From NCBI GenBank assembly GCA_964035575.1, contig OZ037923.1, positions 372,001 through 436,000 on the forward strand: a stretch of 64,000 nucleotides of DNA. Direction: 5' to 3'. The translations under genes were made by a program, and so were the position numbers. This DNA is from Rhynchopus sp. YZ270_cl-10. Taxonomy: Eukaryota; Euglenozoa; Diplonemea; Diplonemida; Diplonemidae. The first letter of the stretch is position 1. Each line of letters opens with the position of its first letter. Of this stretch, positions 24,496 to 34,561 are shown piece by piece. The notes beneath the pieces are model-generated. The model saw nothing but the letters and a program-made list of their open reading frames with translations. It had not been told where the DNA came from and ran no database searches.

Positions 24496-25608
24496 TCACT
24501 CACTGTTGTGGGGGTACAGATGTCTTGTCACCACGTAGAACGGGTCAAAAAACTCGCACAATAAAACAAGCACGCGTGAACACGGCGAGATCGCAAACCC
24601 CGAAGTGTACACGTCCGTGAACACGCGCACACACGACATGGTTGCGACATCGTACTGGCACAGGTGGTGGTCAGCACAGCCGTTCTGTTGGTCAATCACA
24701 TCCACAAACTTGACAACAAGGTACTTCCCACACGGGGTGAACTGCATGCCCTCGATATCCCCAGCCACGTCAATACTGCCAAGCGCCTCACCACTCCAAT
24801 CATGGAGCTGCACGACTCTGAACCCCTCCACAGCCAAGACAGACGCAGACCGTGAAAGCGCCACACGAAACCCCTCTGTCGGCACACATGCCACAGCAAC
24901 ACCTGTGTTCACATCCCAGATGCGTGCGTTCTTCTCCTCCCAGGAGGATGTGACCACCCACCCACCACAGTGCGACACCCCCACACCTGTGCAATCTCTG
25001 TGCGAGAGAGAGCGGAGCAACGTCAGGTCTTCATCGTACACAGAGACGCCGTCTTTGCCCTGGGAGACCACAACACTGCCGCAGGCGAACACTGCCTGCG
25101 AGACGCCGTAGACTTTGCGCAGCACCTCTCCACACGGAAGCGTCGCCTCGAGAAAGCAGCCCCGACCCACCAGGTAGCAGCGTGTCTTGCATTGCGAGAT
25201 GGCAAACGGGCCGGTCACCCCAGAGTCAAAGTCAAAGGAGAAGACAGTGTCGCAGGCTTCTGTGTCGAAGCCAACGATTGTCCGAGGGGACGCCAGAAAG
25301 AGGCAGAGCGCACCACAAGAAGACAGCGTCAAGAACCCACCACCGCCCTCAACTCGTTTTTCAGCAGGACACTTGATGTCGGCACAGCGGGGTCGGGCAA
25401 GCACAACCTGCACCCCTGCAACAAACGCAGTGTCCTGCAGACGGCACGTCCCCTCCACCACCTGCGCGCCGATGCGCATCTCGACAGACGCAGGCGGGAC
25501 AGCAAGCGCCGTGCACGCAACCTTCTTTGCCGCTGCAGCGTTCGCCTCGCACGGCACCTCCACTGTCGCAGTCACGCCTGACTCTTCCAGCACAAAGGTC
25601 ACATCCAT
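24496..25608 (-). CDS. UP1: ubiquitin-like domain plus beta-propeller
   Basis: 370 aa, one exon. Residues 1-72 (MDVTFVLEESGVTATVEVPC, AKKVACTALAVPPASVEMRI, VVEGTCRLQDTAFVAGVQVVL) fit a ubiquitin-like beta-grasp fold. The rest is a run of WD40-like blades: LSSCGALCLF, ISQCKTRCYL, VSVYDEDLTLLRSL, VSHCGGWVVTSS..RIWDVNTGVAVACV, FTPCGKYLVVK and ISPCSRVLVLL. Repeated Ser-Pro/His-Cys-Gly/Ser turns give the blade pattern. Unusually rich in Cys. It lies inside the MP array next to paralogue UP2 (26891-28006). TCAAACACAACAG 15 nt before the ATG looks like an acceptor. Likely a protein-interaction adaptor; substrate unknown. Confidence 0.8.
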   Translation of the reverse strand: MDVTFVLEESGVTATVEVPCEANAAAAKKVACTALAVPPASVEMRIGAQVVEGTCRLQDTAFVAGVQVVLARPRCADIKCPAEKRVEGGGGFLTLSSCGALCLFLASPRTIVGFDTEACDTVFSFDFDSGVTGPFAISQCKTRCYLVGRGCFLEATLPCGEVLRKVYGVSQAVFACGSVVVSQGKDGVSVYDEDLTLLRSLSHRDCTGVGVSHCGGWVVTSSWEEKNARIWDVNTGVAVACVPTEGFRVALSRSASVLAVEGFRVVQLHDWSGEALGSIDVAGDIEGMQFTPCGKYLVVKFVDVIDQQNGCADHHLCQYDVATMSCVRVFTDVYTSGFAISPCSRVLVLLCEFFDPFYVVTRHLYPHNSE

Positions 25609-25850
25609 TGTGTTCTTCAGGGTCTGTTGTGTTTGATGTGATGTATTTCACCACTTCGCAACTTGTGGAGTGTTCAGGTCAACGGCATTCACAGAATGGG
25701 AAGACAACACTGTGCTCGCATTGATAACGACCCCCTCATACTCCCCTATTCTGTGTAAGAACGTTCACAAAGAACATTTGCGACAGGACCCAGCACTTCA
25801 AAGATCTTCGTCAGAAAACGGGTAGGTTTCAAAAACCTTTTGAATAGTGA

Positions 25851-26416
25851 TACTGTAAAATCGTTTAATTTGCCACCTACAATAATGTGACAGAATGGCA
25901 AAAAATGGTGACAAAATGACAAATTATATAAGTGACACATTATTATGATGATTTAATTATGTTTTGGGACCACAGACGGGGAGCTGGTTCTGATGCTGCA
26001 GTGGAGAAGGTGTTCAGGTTGTTGGTGAGAAAACACTGCAGACCAAGGGGGTTCTGCGGAGCACAGGAAGCAACGCTTTCCCGCTGGCACTGGCTTATAT
26101 CGGGAAGGCTTCGTGTGTGAGCGGCCGCGGCCGCTTCCGTCCCTACGGGGATAGCTGTCTACTGAGGATCGGTTGCAGTGCTAATACAGAAAGTATCACT
26201 CAAGTCTGTACTTTCAAAAGTAGACAACAAAATAACCATAAACATAAATTAAAGAAACGTTTATAAGATGATCCTAAGCCTCTCGTGCTTAGTCACCTTA
26301 TCATAATTAAATCATCGTTTATTGTGACACATATTCCTAGGGTGTGACAAAATTTATTATGACTGATATTTCAACTAGGTTAATTAGGGTGTGACAAATT
26401 AAACGATTTTACAGTA
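25851..26416. mobile_element. 566-bp TIR element inserted between two beta-propeller units
   Basis: Ends are TACTGTAAAATCGTTTAATT and its complement (about 22 bp). The parallel flank at 28745-28770 reads straight through (TTTTGAATAGCGACCAAGGA), which gives an empty site. No target duplication is evident. The middle holds GCGGCCGCGGCCGC, an element H copy and repeated TGTGACAAA motifs. No transposase ORF, so non-autonomous. Confidence 0.85.
26259..26299 (-). other. Element H copy 6, inside a TIR element
   Basis: Minus strand AAGGTGACTAAGCACGAGAG, GCTTAGGATCATCTTATAAA: this is the consensus form. Followed by CGTTTCTTTAATTTATG and GAAAG/TACAG candidates. Its place within the insertion 25851-26416 shows that H sequences can travel with transposable DNA. 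Confidence 0.75.
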
Positions 26417-26890
26417 CCAATGAGAAATCATATTACAGTGTGACAAAAGCTGGGGCAGGGAGGAAGTGGCGGGAGGGGAATTTCTGAAAATTATTTTGCT
26501 GGGATTGACTAAGAGGGGAGGTCTGTTGGCAGACAAGACAATAAAAAAGCGGTCCAAAAGAAAGTTGCAACTTCTTCCTCACCAGTAAGAGTACCGGCAG
26601 GGAAGGAGCAACAACAGACAATGAGCAAACTCAAGTACAAGTCATTCCGCGTAGCACAAACCCTTCATTTCTACCTTAAGTAGTTGGTCTGCCCTATTTC
26701 AACACGTATCGACCTTCCCCCCATAGCCTTCCCCTTCACAAAGCATTTGTCCTCCTCCCTGACAGTCAAGAAAGATACGCATTCAGGGGACAGCGAAACG
26801 AAGACAACGATGCAACACTCAGCGACAGCGAGGTGCTTCTGGAGTGGACTGCCTGCGAGAAGCTGCACAAACACCACCTCTCGCAAAACA
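26417..26890. repeat. 3' flank of UP2, duplicated at 28738-29151
   Basis: From AGAAATCATATTACAG to CTCCCTGACAGT the two flanks run in parallel with few differences over about 360 bp, showing that the beta-propeller genes multiplied together with their downstream DNA. A short extra piece (26777-26880) is absent from the second copy. No gene is seen in it. Confidence 0.8.
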
Positions 26891-28006
26891 TCAGTAGGGG
26901 TACAGATGTCTCGCCACAATAGTGTCTTGTCCTGAATTCGAAAAGAATAGTACACGTGAACACGGCGATATCGCAAATGAAGAATAGAGAGCGACGTCGG
27001 AGAACACACGCACACAGGACATGGTCGCCACATCATACTGGTGCAGGTCGTAAGAAAATTCATCATCTGACTCAACCACGAGATACTTCCCACACGGTGT
27101 GAACTGCATGGCACAGACATGATCATACCCCGCGTTATCAAAGCTGCCCAGATCCTCACCACTCCAATCATAGAGTTGCACTTCGTTGGGGTGAACGTAA
27201 GATGAAGATGACGACACAGCAAAGACAGAGGCAGACCGTGAGACCGCCAGTGCGCGATTGCCCGACACAGGTACACATGCCACTGCTTCACCTGTGCTCA
27301 CATCCCACAGACGTACGTTCAGCCCCTCATCAGAAGTGGTGAGCACCCACCCACCACAGTGCGACACAGCCACCTTCGTGCACCGTGCAAGTGACAGAGA
27401 GCGGAGCAACGTCAGGTCTTCGTCATACACAGAGACGCCGTCTTTACACCGCGAGATAACAACACCGCCACGCACTCCGAACGTGCCGTCAACTTTGCGG
27501 AGCACCTCCCCTCCCGGAAGTGCAATCTCCTGTATGCCTTCGTCGTACGCCAGGTAGCAGCGTGTCTTGCACCGTGAGATGGCAGGCGCACCATACGAAT
27601 CGATGTCTACTTTGAACTTGAAGGCAGGGCTGAAGGTTTCTGTATCGAGGCCGGTGACGTAGCCTGCCTTCTGTGTAAAGAGGCAGAGTGCTCCACAAGA
27701 AGACAGCGAAAACCAATCTACCTTCATATCCCGCCTACCAGTTGGCACTACACTGTGCTCAGCAGGACACTTGATGTCGGCACAGCGGGGTCGGGCAAGC
27801 ACGACCTGCACCCCTGCAACAAACGCAGTATCCTGCAGACGGCACGTCCCCTCCACCACCTGCGTGCCGATGCGCATCTCGACAGACGCAGGCGGGACAG
27901 CAAGCGCCGTGCACGCAACCTTCTTTGCCGCTGCAGCGTTCGCCTCGCACGGCACCTCCACTGTCGCAGTCACGCCTGACTCTTCCAGCACAAAGGTCAC
28001 ATCCAT
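26891..28006 (-). CDS. UP2: ubiquitin-like domain plus beta-propeller
   Basis: 371 aa, paralogue of UP1 (24496-25608). The ubiquitin-like N-terminus is almost identical (one change, A to T in EMRIGTQV), while blades differ widely: LSSCGALCLF, ISRCKTRCYLAYDEGI, VSVYDEDLTLLRSLSLARC, VSHCGGWVLTTS..VRLWDVSTGEAVACV, FTPCGKYLVVESD, ISPCSRVLFFS and RHLYPY at the end. Loop lengths vary between the copies, so the propeller surface diversifies faster than the first domain. CTTGTCACAG about 20 nt before the ATG could be an acceptor. Role unknown. Confidence 0.8.
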   Translation of the reverse strand: MDVTFVLEESGVTATVEVPCEANAAAAKKVACTALAVPPASVEMRIGTQVVEGTCRLQDTAFVAGVQVVLARPRCADIKCPAEHSVVPTGRRDMKVDWFSLSSCGALCLFTQKAGYVTGLDTETFSPAFKFKVDIDSYGAPAISRCKTRCYLAYDEGIQEIALPGGEVLRKVDGTFGVRGGVVISRCKDGVSVYDEDLTLLRSLSLARCTKVAVSHCGGWVLTTSDEGLNVRLWDVSTGEAVACVPVSGNRALAVSRSASVFAVSSSSSYVHPNEVQLYDWSGEDLGSFDNAGYDHVCAMQFTPCGKYLVVESDDEFSYDLHQYDVATMSCVRVFSDVALYSSFAISPCSRVLFFSNSGQDTIVARHLYPY

Positions 28007-28737
28007 TGTTTTGCGTTACTTCTGTGACAAGGTGCAAATCAGCACGTTTCCTCCACCACAAACGGAGGGAGTGATGAGGTGGGTCTTGTTCTGTGGTGCA
28101 TGTTTGTGGTGTTCCCCGTTGTGAGAGGTGATGAAAATAAGACGACTCCGCGCATCGCGATCTGTCACCCACACAAGAGCGCCGCATGGGCAGCGTGCGA
28201 GGTGGGCGACCTGTGGCAGGCAAACAAGAGAAAAGCAGCAACAGGGCTGAAAGGGGAGTTTCTTGGGGTGTTTTGAGGGTCTTGGGTTTTGTCTTCTCTC
28301 TTTTCTATAACACACTCATATGCGGTGGCGATGGGTGTAGGATAGTAGTAGCACTGTACGCAGCAAGAAAATACACAAAACATCACAAAAGAAGTGCGAA
28401 AAAGCATCCCACAAAGAACCCTTGTGACCCTCCGCACTCTTGTGGTGGTTGCAGTAAAACAGTACAACCCACCTCACGAGATGAATGGCACGTGGGCAAA
28501 AAGAAGTCTCAACGAACAAACACAACACACATACAACAGACACAGATACGATTCCGCATCGATGCGCTTTACCTTGAAGATTAAACAAATACTGAATGAC
28601 ATCGTGACGTACACATTCTGTTGATTCTAAAAACGGGGCTGGTCAGCTACCAGAGGGCAACTGTGTGAAAGCGCGATGTCGTGCAGGTGGACCTGGAGGT
28701 GCAAACACGTCTCGATTTACTTCCACATTTTAAAGCT
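28007..28737. other. Spacer upstream of UP2
   Basis: No gene supported. The text is of even composition with some short ORFs on both strands that overlap each other and match nothing I know. The parallel stretch is not present in front of UP1. Confidence 0.4.
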
Positions 28738-29151
28738 TCAAAAACCTTTTGAATAGCGACCAAGGAGAAATCATATTACAGCTTCACAAAAGCTGGGGAA
28801 GGGAGGAAATGGCGGGAGGAGACATTTTGCGAATTATCTTGCTGGGATTGACTAAGAAGGGAGGTCTGTTGGCAGAGGGTAACACAAACAAAATACCCTG
28901 GAGGCTTGTCCAAAAGAAAGTTGCAACTTCATCCTCACCAGTAAGAGTACCGACAGGGAAGGAGTAACAACAGACAATGAGCAAACTCAAGTACCAGTCA
29001 TTCCGCGTAGCACAAACCCTTCATTTCTACCTTAAGTAGTTGGTCTGCCCATTTCAACACGTATCGACCTTCCCCCCATAGCCTTCCCCTTCACAAAGCA
29101 TTTGTCCTCCTCCCTGACAGTAAAGACTAAACACCACCTCTCGCAAAAGCA
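28738..29151. repeat. Second copy of the UP2 3' flank
   Basis: Counterpart of 26417-26890. Here the sequence CTTTTGAATAGCGACCAAGG is intact, showing the state before the TIR element now at 25851-26416 was inserted. Confidence 0.8.
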
Positions 29152-30104
29152 TCAGTAGGGGTACAGATGTCTCGTAACAATAGTGTCTTGAGACGAGTTC
29201 GTGAATAGCACCACACGTGAACACGGCGAGATAGCAAACGAAGAGTAGACAGCGACCACGGAGAACACACGCACACAGGACATGGTCGCCACATCATACT
29301 GGTGCAGTGAAAATTGTTCAGAATACTTATCATCATACACAAACCCAACCACGAGATACTTCCCACACGGTGTGAACTGCATGGCAAAGACGAGAAAATG
29401 CCCCGCGTTATCAAAGCTGCCCAGAGCCTCACCACTCCAATCATAGAGTTGCACTTGGTTGGGGTGAACGCCAGGTGCATATGACGACACAGCAAAGACA
29501 GAGGCAGACCGTGAGATCGCCACTGCGCGATTGCCCACCACATCTACACATGACACTGCTTCACCTGTGTTCACATCCCACAGACGTACGTCCGGCCCCT
29601 CATCAGAAGTGGTGACCACCCACCCACCACAGTGCGACACAGCCACCATTCGGGGTCTTCCAGGGTGAAGTAGGAGTGGTTTGCTGGAAGAGTGAGCTTG
29701 CTTGGGGTGGTGGAACGCATGCAGCCGATGGAGTACGGTCTGTCCCCGATGAGTCCGTCTTCCGCGAGCTTCAGTTCTCGGAACTTCTTGAACGGGGGGA
29801 AGAAGGTGATTGTGCCGATAATGACGTAAAAGAAGAATGAATACAAGAAATGCTGAGTCCAGGAGTAGAGACAATGGAAACCAAAGCACTTGAAGAAGAG
29901 GACGAGCGGTGCAGTAAGAAAGATGACAACACCAACGGTACCCATAAACGCCCACAAATTTACGGCGCCATACTCCGTCAGCAATGTATCCCTGTCGATG
30001 TGCTCCGAAGCAAACAAATCCAGGTAGAAGATGGTCACGTACACCACCCACACTGTGAGTGTCGATACTGCAACACTTTTCTTCGTCTGTGTAGTGTATC
30101 CCAT
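29152..30104 (-). pseudogene. MP2/UP3 chimera: membrane-protein 5' half fused to beta-propeller 3' half
   Basis: From 30104 down to about 29648 this is an MP gene (MGYTTQTKKSVAVSTLTVWV, three hydrophobic segments, up to LEDPEW). At 29646-29649 it switches within a few bases into the second half of a UP gene (VAVSHCGGWVVTTSDEG..RLWDVNTGEA to RHLYPY at 29152). The two halves are in different frames. The MP frame runs 24 codons past the joint and stops, so a product would be a truncated three-helix protein and the propeller half is probably untranslated. The joint has a 3-4 bp overlap (CCA) between the parents, which suggests microhomology-driven recombination within the array. The 3' flank is the UP type. 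Confidence 0.85.
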
Positions 30105-30258
30105 GGGAAGCAGTGCTTCCACTGTGTTGTGTCAGAGCATCTGTTGCATGTGGTGTGACAGGGGTGGGTTTGGAGTGGGAGCATTTGAGGCATTTCAGTG
30201 TGCTGCATCCATTTCGAGGTTTGCATCTCACAGAAATAAAGGGGTATTTATTTGATAG

Positions 30259-30345
30259 AAAATCCTGCAGCGAGCACGTCTTGCCTTCGCACAACGCAAC
30301 ATAGCCTGCCATGCTGGTAGACACATCGGAGTTCGGCAGCTGCCC
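30259..30345 (-). pseudogene. Copied fragment of the coiled-coil gene at 17.4-19.7 kb
   Basis: 87 bp nearly identical to 18765-18851, encoding CTGCCGAACTC.. (QLPNSD.STSMAGYVALCEG then K.CSLQDF). Right before it on the minus strand lies a P element ending CCACTGGGCAG, so the fragment starts exactly where an exon would after an AG. It has no gene around it. Confidence 0.8.
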
Positions 30346-30349
30346 AGTG

Positions 30350-30448
30350 GCATGGGGAGGGTAAAGACGAAGGGCTCTTGTGATGACCGGGTGAAGTGCA
30401 ACATAAAGAAGCAAGGGAAATGGGAAGGCGGAGAAAAGTTGATGAACA
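30350..30448 (-). other. Element P copy 3
   Basis: Same family as 20050-20166. The usual CACGAGAGG box is here CACAAGAGC. It directly precedes the copied coiled-coil fragment. Confidence 0.6.
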
Positions 30449-31007
30449 TTTTGCTTTTTCTTGTTATTCAGGATTTTTTTTTTACTTTAAAAAGTAATAT
30501 AAGAGAACATTTCCGTCGTAGTCGAGAATACGGACACTCATAATGAGGTACCATTTATTCAGTGTGGAAATTAGAAATGATATGAACAGAACGTTAGCAT
30601 GGGAGAATAACGAGCAAACCAAAAGGAAAAAAAAAAAAGAGTAGTTGAAACGTGCTCTCAGTCGAGCTCATGCAAAGGGTGAGACAAAGAAACAATGTTC
30701 CTAAAAATGTGTCAATGCACACACTAATCAATGAGTGCTCTACAGGATCCAAGCACACAGCACCCTCATCCCTCTTCGTCTCACTCAATTAAATGGAACA
30801 AGAACAGCCCACATTGCAGGCTGAGGGGAGGGGTGTGCTGCAGAAGATCTGTTGTGGTGTTTGAAACAAAAACTGTCAAAGAGAACAGAACAGAGCAGAA
30901 ACGACTAACAGTGTCATCTGCATCGACGCTCGTTTCCATCAGAGACATATAGTTACACAGCCTGTTCGCGTTCAGAGGCGTGTCGACGCCAGCCCAGAGT
31001 CTCTCAA

Positions 31008-32385
31008 TCATACCTCACGACACCAAGTTGGGGAGACCCTGTCAGAGGTGTCAGTGCGGTGTTGCTGGGTGGCAGTGTTTGTGTCCCACGGCTCTTGCTC
31101 CCACTGAGAGGTGCTTGGATTGCTCTGGAACCTCCTGCCCCAACCTCGTGAGGGTTGTAGTTGCTGTGTCGGGACCACAACAGGGGGCTCATATCTGGCG
31201 CAAGGGACCCGTCTCAGTTGCTCCCTCAGATTGGCCGCCAACAGGGACGGGTCTGCAACACTTGAGCTCCGTGACAGTGACGGTGTTGGTCGAATCTCTG
31301 GTGGAGGCATCACCGGCTCAGGTGGAGGTGGCGCAATGTAGCTTTCTAACAAAGGATCTGCAGCCTGTGGTGATGTCGGGTGAGGTGAGGTGACAAAGTG
31401 AGTGTTGCTTGCATACCTGCATTTCATGGTCTTCTGAGCTTGGAACGGAACACGTGGCATTCTTTGTTTCGCGAACTTCAAATTTAGGAACGCGAACTTC
31501 ACGAGCGTAATGACAATTCACACAAATCACCACCAAGAACGTCGATCCCGCAAACCACACCAACGAAATGAGCCACAGTCTCGCTTTCTCCTCTTTTGTC
31601 TGTGACACGATCCCCATCACTTCGGCCATTGTTGGAGAGTTGAACTCAACCATGTAATCTGCGTCCCCAACTTTCTTCAGTTCATTCTTCTCTTCTGTGT
31701 CTATGTAATGGATGGAGTGGAACCTCCGCATCGAGGTGTACGCACCTGTTTCCGATTCGTTGAAGCCACACGCTTCCATAGAGGGAAACTGAACCACACA
31801 CACTGCCCACAGTAGTGGATCGAATTGGCATCCAACGACAGGCCCGTTGTAAACGATTGGTGCCACTGTACGCGGCCAGAGCGAGTGTTCACGGATAGCG
31901 GTTCTGCGGCTGTTCCAGTCAACGGTCCATTCGGGGTCTTCCAGGGTGAAGTAGGAGTGGTTTGCTGGAAGAGTGAGCTTGCTTGGGGTGGTGGAATTCA
32001 TGCAGTCGATGGAGTACGGTCTGTCCCCGATGAGTCCGTCTTCCGCGAGCTTCAGTTCTCGGAACTTCGAGAAAGGGGGGAAGAAGGTGATTGTGCAAAT
32101 ATTGATGTAAAAGAAGAACGTGGAGCAGAGGCACTGCGTCCAGGAGTGGTAACAGTCCAAACCTGACAACTCGAAGAAGCACAAGAACAGGCAAAGAATA
32201 AAGCCGAGGACACCAGCTGTACCCACAAACGCCCATAGATGTATTGCGGAGTACTGCCCAAGCAATATATCCCTATCGATCTGCTCCGTCGTGAATAAAT
32301 CAAGGTAAAACAAAGCCAACCACACCACCCACATTGTGAGTGTCGATACTGCAACACTTTTCTTCGTCTGTGTAGTGTATCCCAT
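31008..32385 (-). CDS. MP3: four-helix membrane protein with Pro-rich tail
   Basis: Exons 31417-32385 and 31008-31364 (441 aa); intron 31365-31416 is 52 nt with GTATGC and CACCACAG. Without splicing the frame shifts and ends 24 codons later. Same domain order as MP1, but the third helix region reads CSTFFFYINICTITFFPPFS and the exposed block has SIDCMNSTTPSK and FNESETGAYTSM. An 8-residue insertion (VPKFEVRE) sits after helix four. Start chosen at the ATG of MGYTTQTKKS; the upstream codons align with MP1 but begin with GTG. The tail is shorter (SNPSTSQWEQEPWDTN). H copy 32594-32634 and CTTCAG (32541) lie upstream. Confidence 0.8.
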
Positions 32386-32593
32386 GGGAAGCGGTGCTTC
32401 CACTGTGTTGTGTCGAGCATCTGTTGCATGTGGTGTGACAGGGGTGGGTTTGGAGTGGGAGGATGTGAGGCATGTCAGTGTGCTGCATCCATTTCGAGGT
32501 TTGCATATATTTATTTTTGAACAAAAAGTAAACAAAATCCCTGAAGTACAGAAAGTGTGTGGACAAAAGCAAACAGACAAAAAGGGAGAGTCG

Positions 32594-32634
32594 CTCATAT
32601 AGAAGACCCTCAACCTCTCGTGCGTGGTCACCTT
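32594..32634 (-). other. Element H copy 7
   Basis: Identical to 23924-23963 and in the same place relative to its MP gene, followed by the same CTTCAG acceptor-like site (32541). Confidence 0.7.
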
Positions 32635-33077
32635 GATCACATTCGCTTTTATAAGCGGTAATGAAGTCCGAAGACGACGCTTCGCTGATGAAGCAAGTTG
32701 TGTCTGTGTATGTTGTGTGTGAAATCGTTCACGGAGAGACTCGACCGAGTACAAAATGGTATGTTCAAGCAAAATATCTAAAAAATCACAAACAAACACA
32801 CAGAACGACTGGATTGTGGCATCCACCCGTCCTTCACCCCTTCTTTCGTAAGTACGAAGACGAAGAAAGAAATCAGAGAAGGCAAAGACGAAGAGCAGAA
32901 AAACGCACAAACACGGGGCGCGCCGATTAAACTTGGTTGATACTTGGGGTGGGACAGGTGTGGGTGCTTCTCTGCCAGCTTTTTCCAGCTTTTGCTTCTA
33001 ACCCCACTCACTAGATACAATTGGTCTGTATCGGAGGGAATATATTAAATTATTTGGACAGCATTTATTCCAGCTTT

Positions 33078-33175
33078 GGGGGAGGGTGGTAAATGCGAAG
33101 ACCTCTCGTAAGGACCGGGTGAAGTGCAACATAAAGAAGCAGGGGAAATGGGAAGGCGGGGAAAAATCGATGAAC
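33078..33175 (-). other. Element P copy 2
   Basis: Minus strand CTTTATGTTGCACTTCAC, CTTACGAGAGGTCTTCGC, TTTACCACCCTCCCCC. Further on ATATTCCCTCCGATACAG. Confidence 0.6.
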
Positions 33176-33295
33176 TTTTTTTGCTTATTCTTTTGTATTC
33201 AGCATACTTTTTGAGGCAAAAAAAATAATGGGAGAACATTTCCGTTGTAGTCACAATAGCGCTTAAAAATTCAAAAGGAATAAAGAAAAGTTAAT

Positions 33296-33333
33296 AAGGT
33301 GACCCAACTAAGCATCGCGTGATCAGTCACCTT
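33296..33333 (-). other. Element H copy (array type) b
   Basis: Minus strand AAGGTGACTGATCACGCGAT, GCTTAGTTGGGTCACCTT: the outer stem AAGGTGAC/GTCACCTT is perfect where consensus copies have a G-U pair. Followed by ATTAAC, CTTTTCTTTATTCC and TTTTTAAG (33262). Confidence 0.7.
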
Positions 33334-33535
33334 GCAAGAAAAAATGAAGGAAACGTGTAAAGTGGATGGACCTCTTCACACAGGTTTCATATGTGCAGTT
33401 GCCAAGTCTTGTCACACCTTTCATTTCAACACGAGAATACGGACACTCGCGATGAGGTACTATTTATTCAGTGTGGAAGTCATGAATGATGTGAACAGAA
33501 CGTTAGCATGGGAGAATAATGAGCAAACCAAAAGG

Positions 33536-34178
33536 TTACTTCATATACCCTCATAGTAAAAATAATGTTTTTTCAAAAATAAATTAATAAAAAAATGACC
33601 CAAAAGTAACATTTTTTTTGTAACAATTTAATAAAATGTTTTATTCGTTTTTTTGCAGTTGGGCAAAAAGTAACAAATGTTACAAAGAAAAAATAAAAAG
33701 CCCATGGTTGAAGCACGGGAGTACCATAGGGAACTGGGTTGCTGACCACACCATCCAGGCTGTACCTCAATTTTTTTTTTTGCCTGCGGCGCCATTTTCC
33801 CCTTTTTGCTCCGCAAAAAAGGGTTCGTTGAGTGACTCTGTGTAAAAAGCTATATTTTTACACCATGGGTGTCCGCGCTGTATGCTTTATTAGCCCCCCC
33901 AGTAACATTTTTGTTACGCCTGCGGCGTAACAAAAATGTTACAAAAAAATAAAATCCAAACAATGAAAAAAGTAACAAAATGCAAAAATGTTATAAAAAA
34001 AATAAAAATCGCCGAAATAATTTATTTGTAACAATAACATAATTTATACTATGAGGGTACATTCTTTTCTTAGCGAAACGAAAAGAATGCAAAGAGGGTG
34101 CAAAAAATGTACCCTTGCTTTTTTTATTGACGTGTTTAGCAAAAAGTAAAAAAGAGAAGTAAATGCTTCATGCACGAA
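33536..34178. mobile_element. Roughly 0.64-kb insertion in the MP4 spacer
   Basis: Compared with the same spacer at 36540-36570 (CAAACCAAAAGGGAAAAAAG), this unit is split by about 640 bp. Inside, TACCCTCATAGTA (33547) and TACTATGAGGGTA (34042) are inverted ends of an AT-rich element full of GTAACA/TGTTAC motifs and carrying repeat X (33772-33868). The insertion accounts for most of the extra length of this array unit. No coding capacity. Confidence 0.7.
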
Positions 34179-34561
34179 TCGAAAGGGAAAAAAAAGGGGG
34201 GGGGGGGACAAAAGAGTAGTTGAAACGTGCTAAAACGCATCTCAGTCGAGCTCATGCAAAGGGTGGGACAAAGAAACAATGTTCCCGAAAGTGTGTCAAT
34301 GCACACACTAAACAATGAGTGCTCAACAGGATCCAAGCACACAGCACCCTCATCCCTCTTGATTTCACCCAATTAAATGGCTGCAGAAGATCTGTTGTGG
34401 TGTTTGAAACAAAAAACTGTCAAAGAGAACAGAACAGAAACGACACCAAACAGTGTCAGATACAACGCAGTGCGCCATCTGCATCGACGCTCGTTTCAAT
34501 CAGAGACGTATCCTTACGCAGCATGTTAGGGGTGTAGACGTCAGCACAGAGTCTCTAAATC

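Noticed and set aside
31008-31030. A further donor (GTATGATTGAG) at the end of MP3, aligned with GTACGATTTAG and GTAAGATTTAG in MP1 and MP4
   Set aside because: It might be a last intron, but no following exon could be joined in frame in more than one copy.
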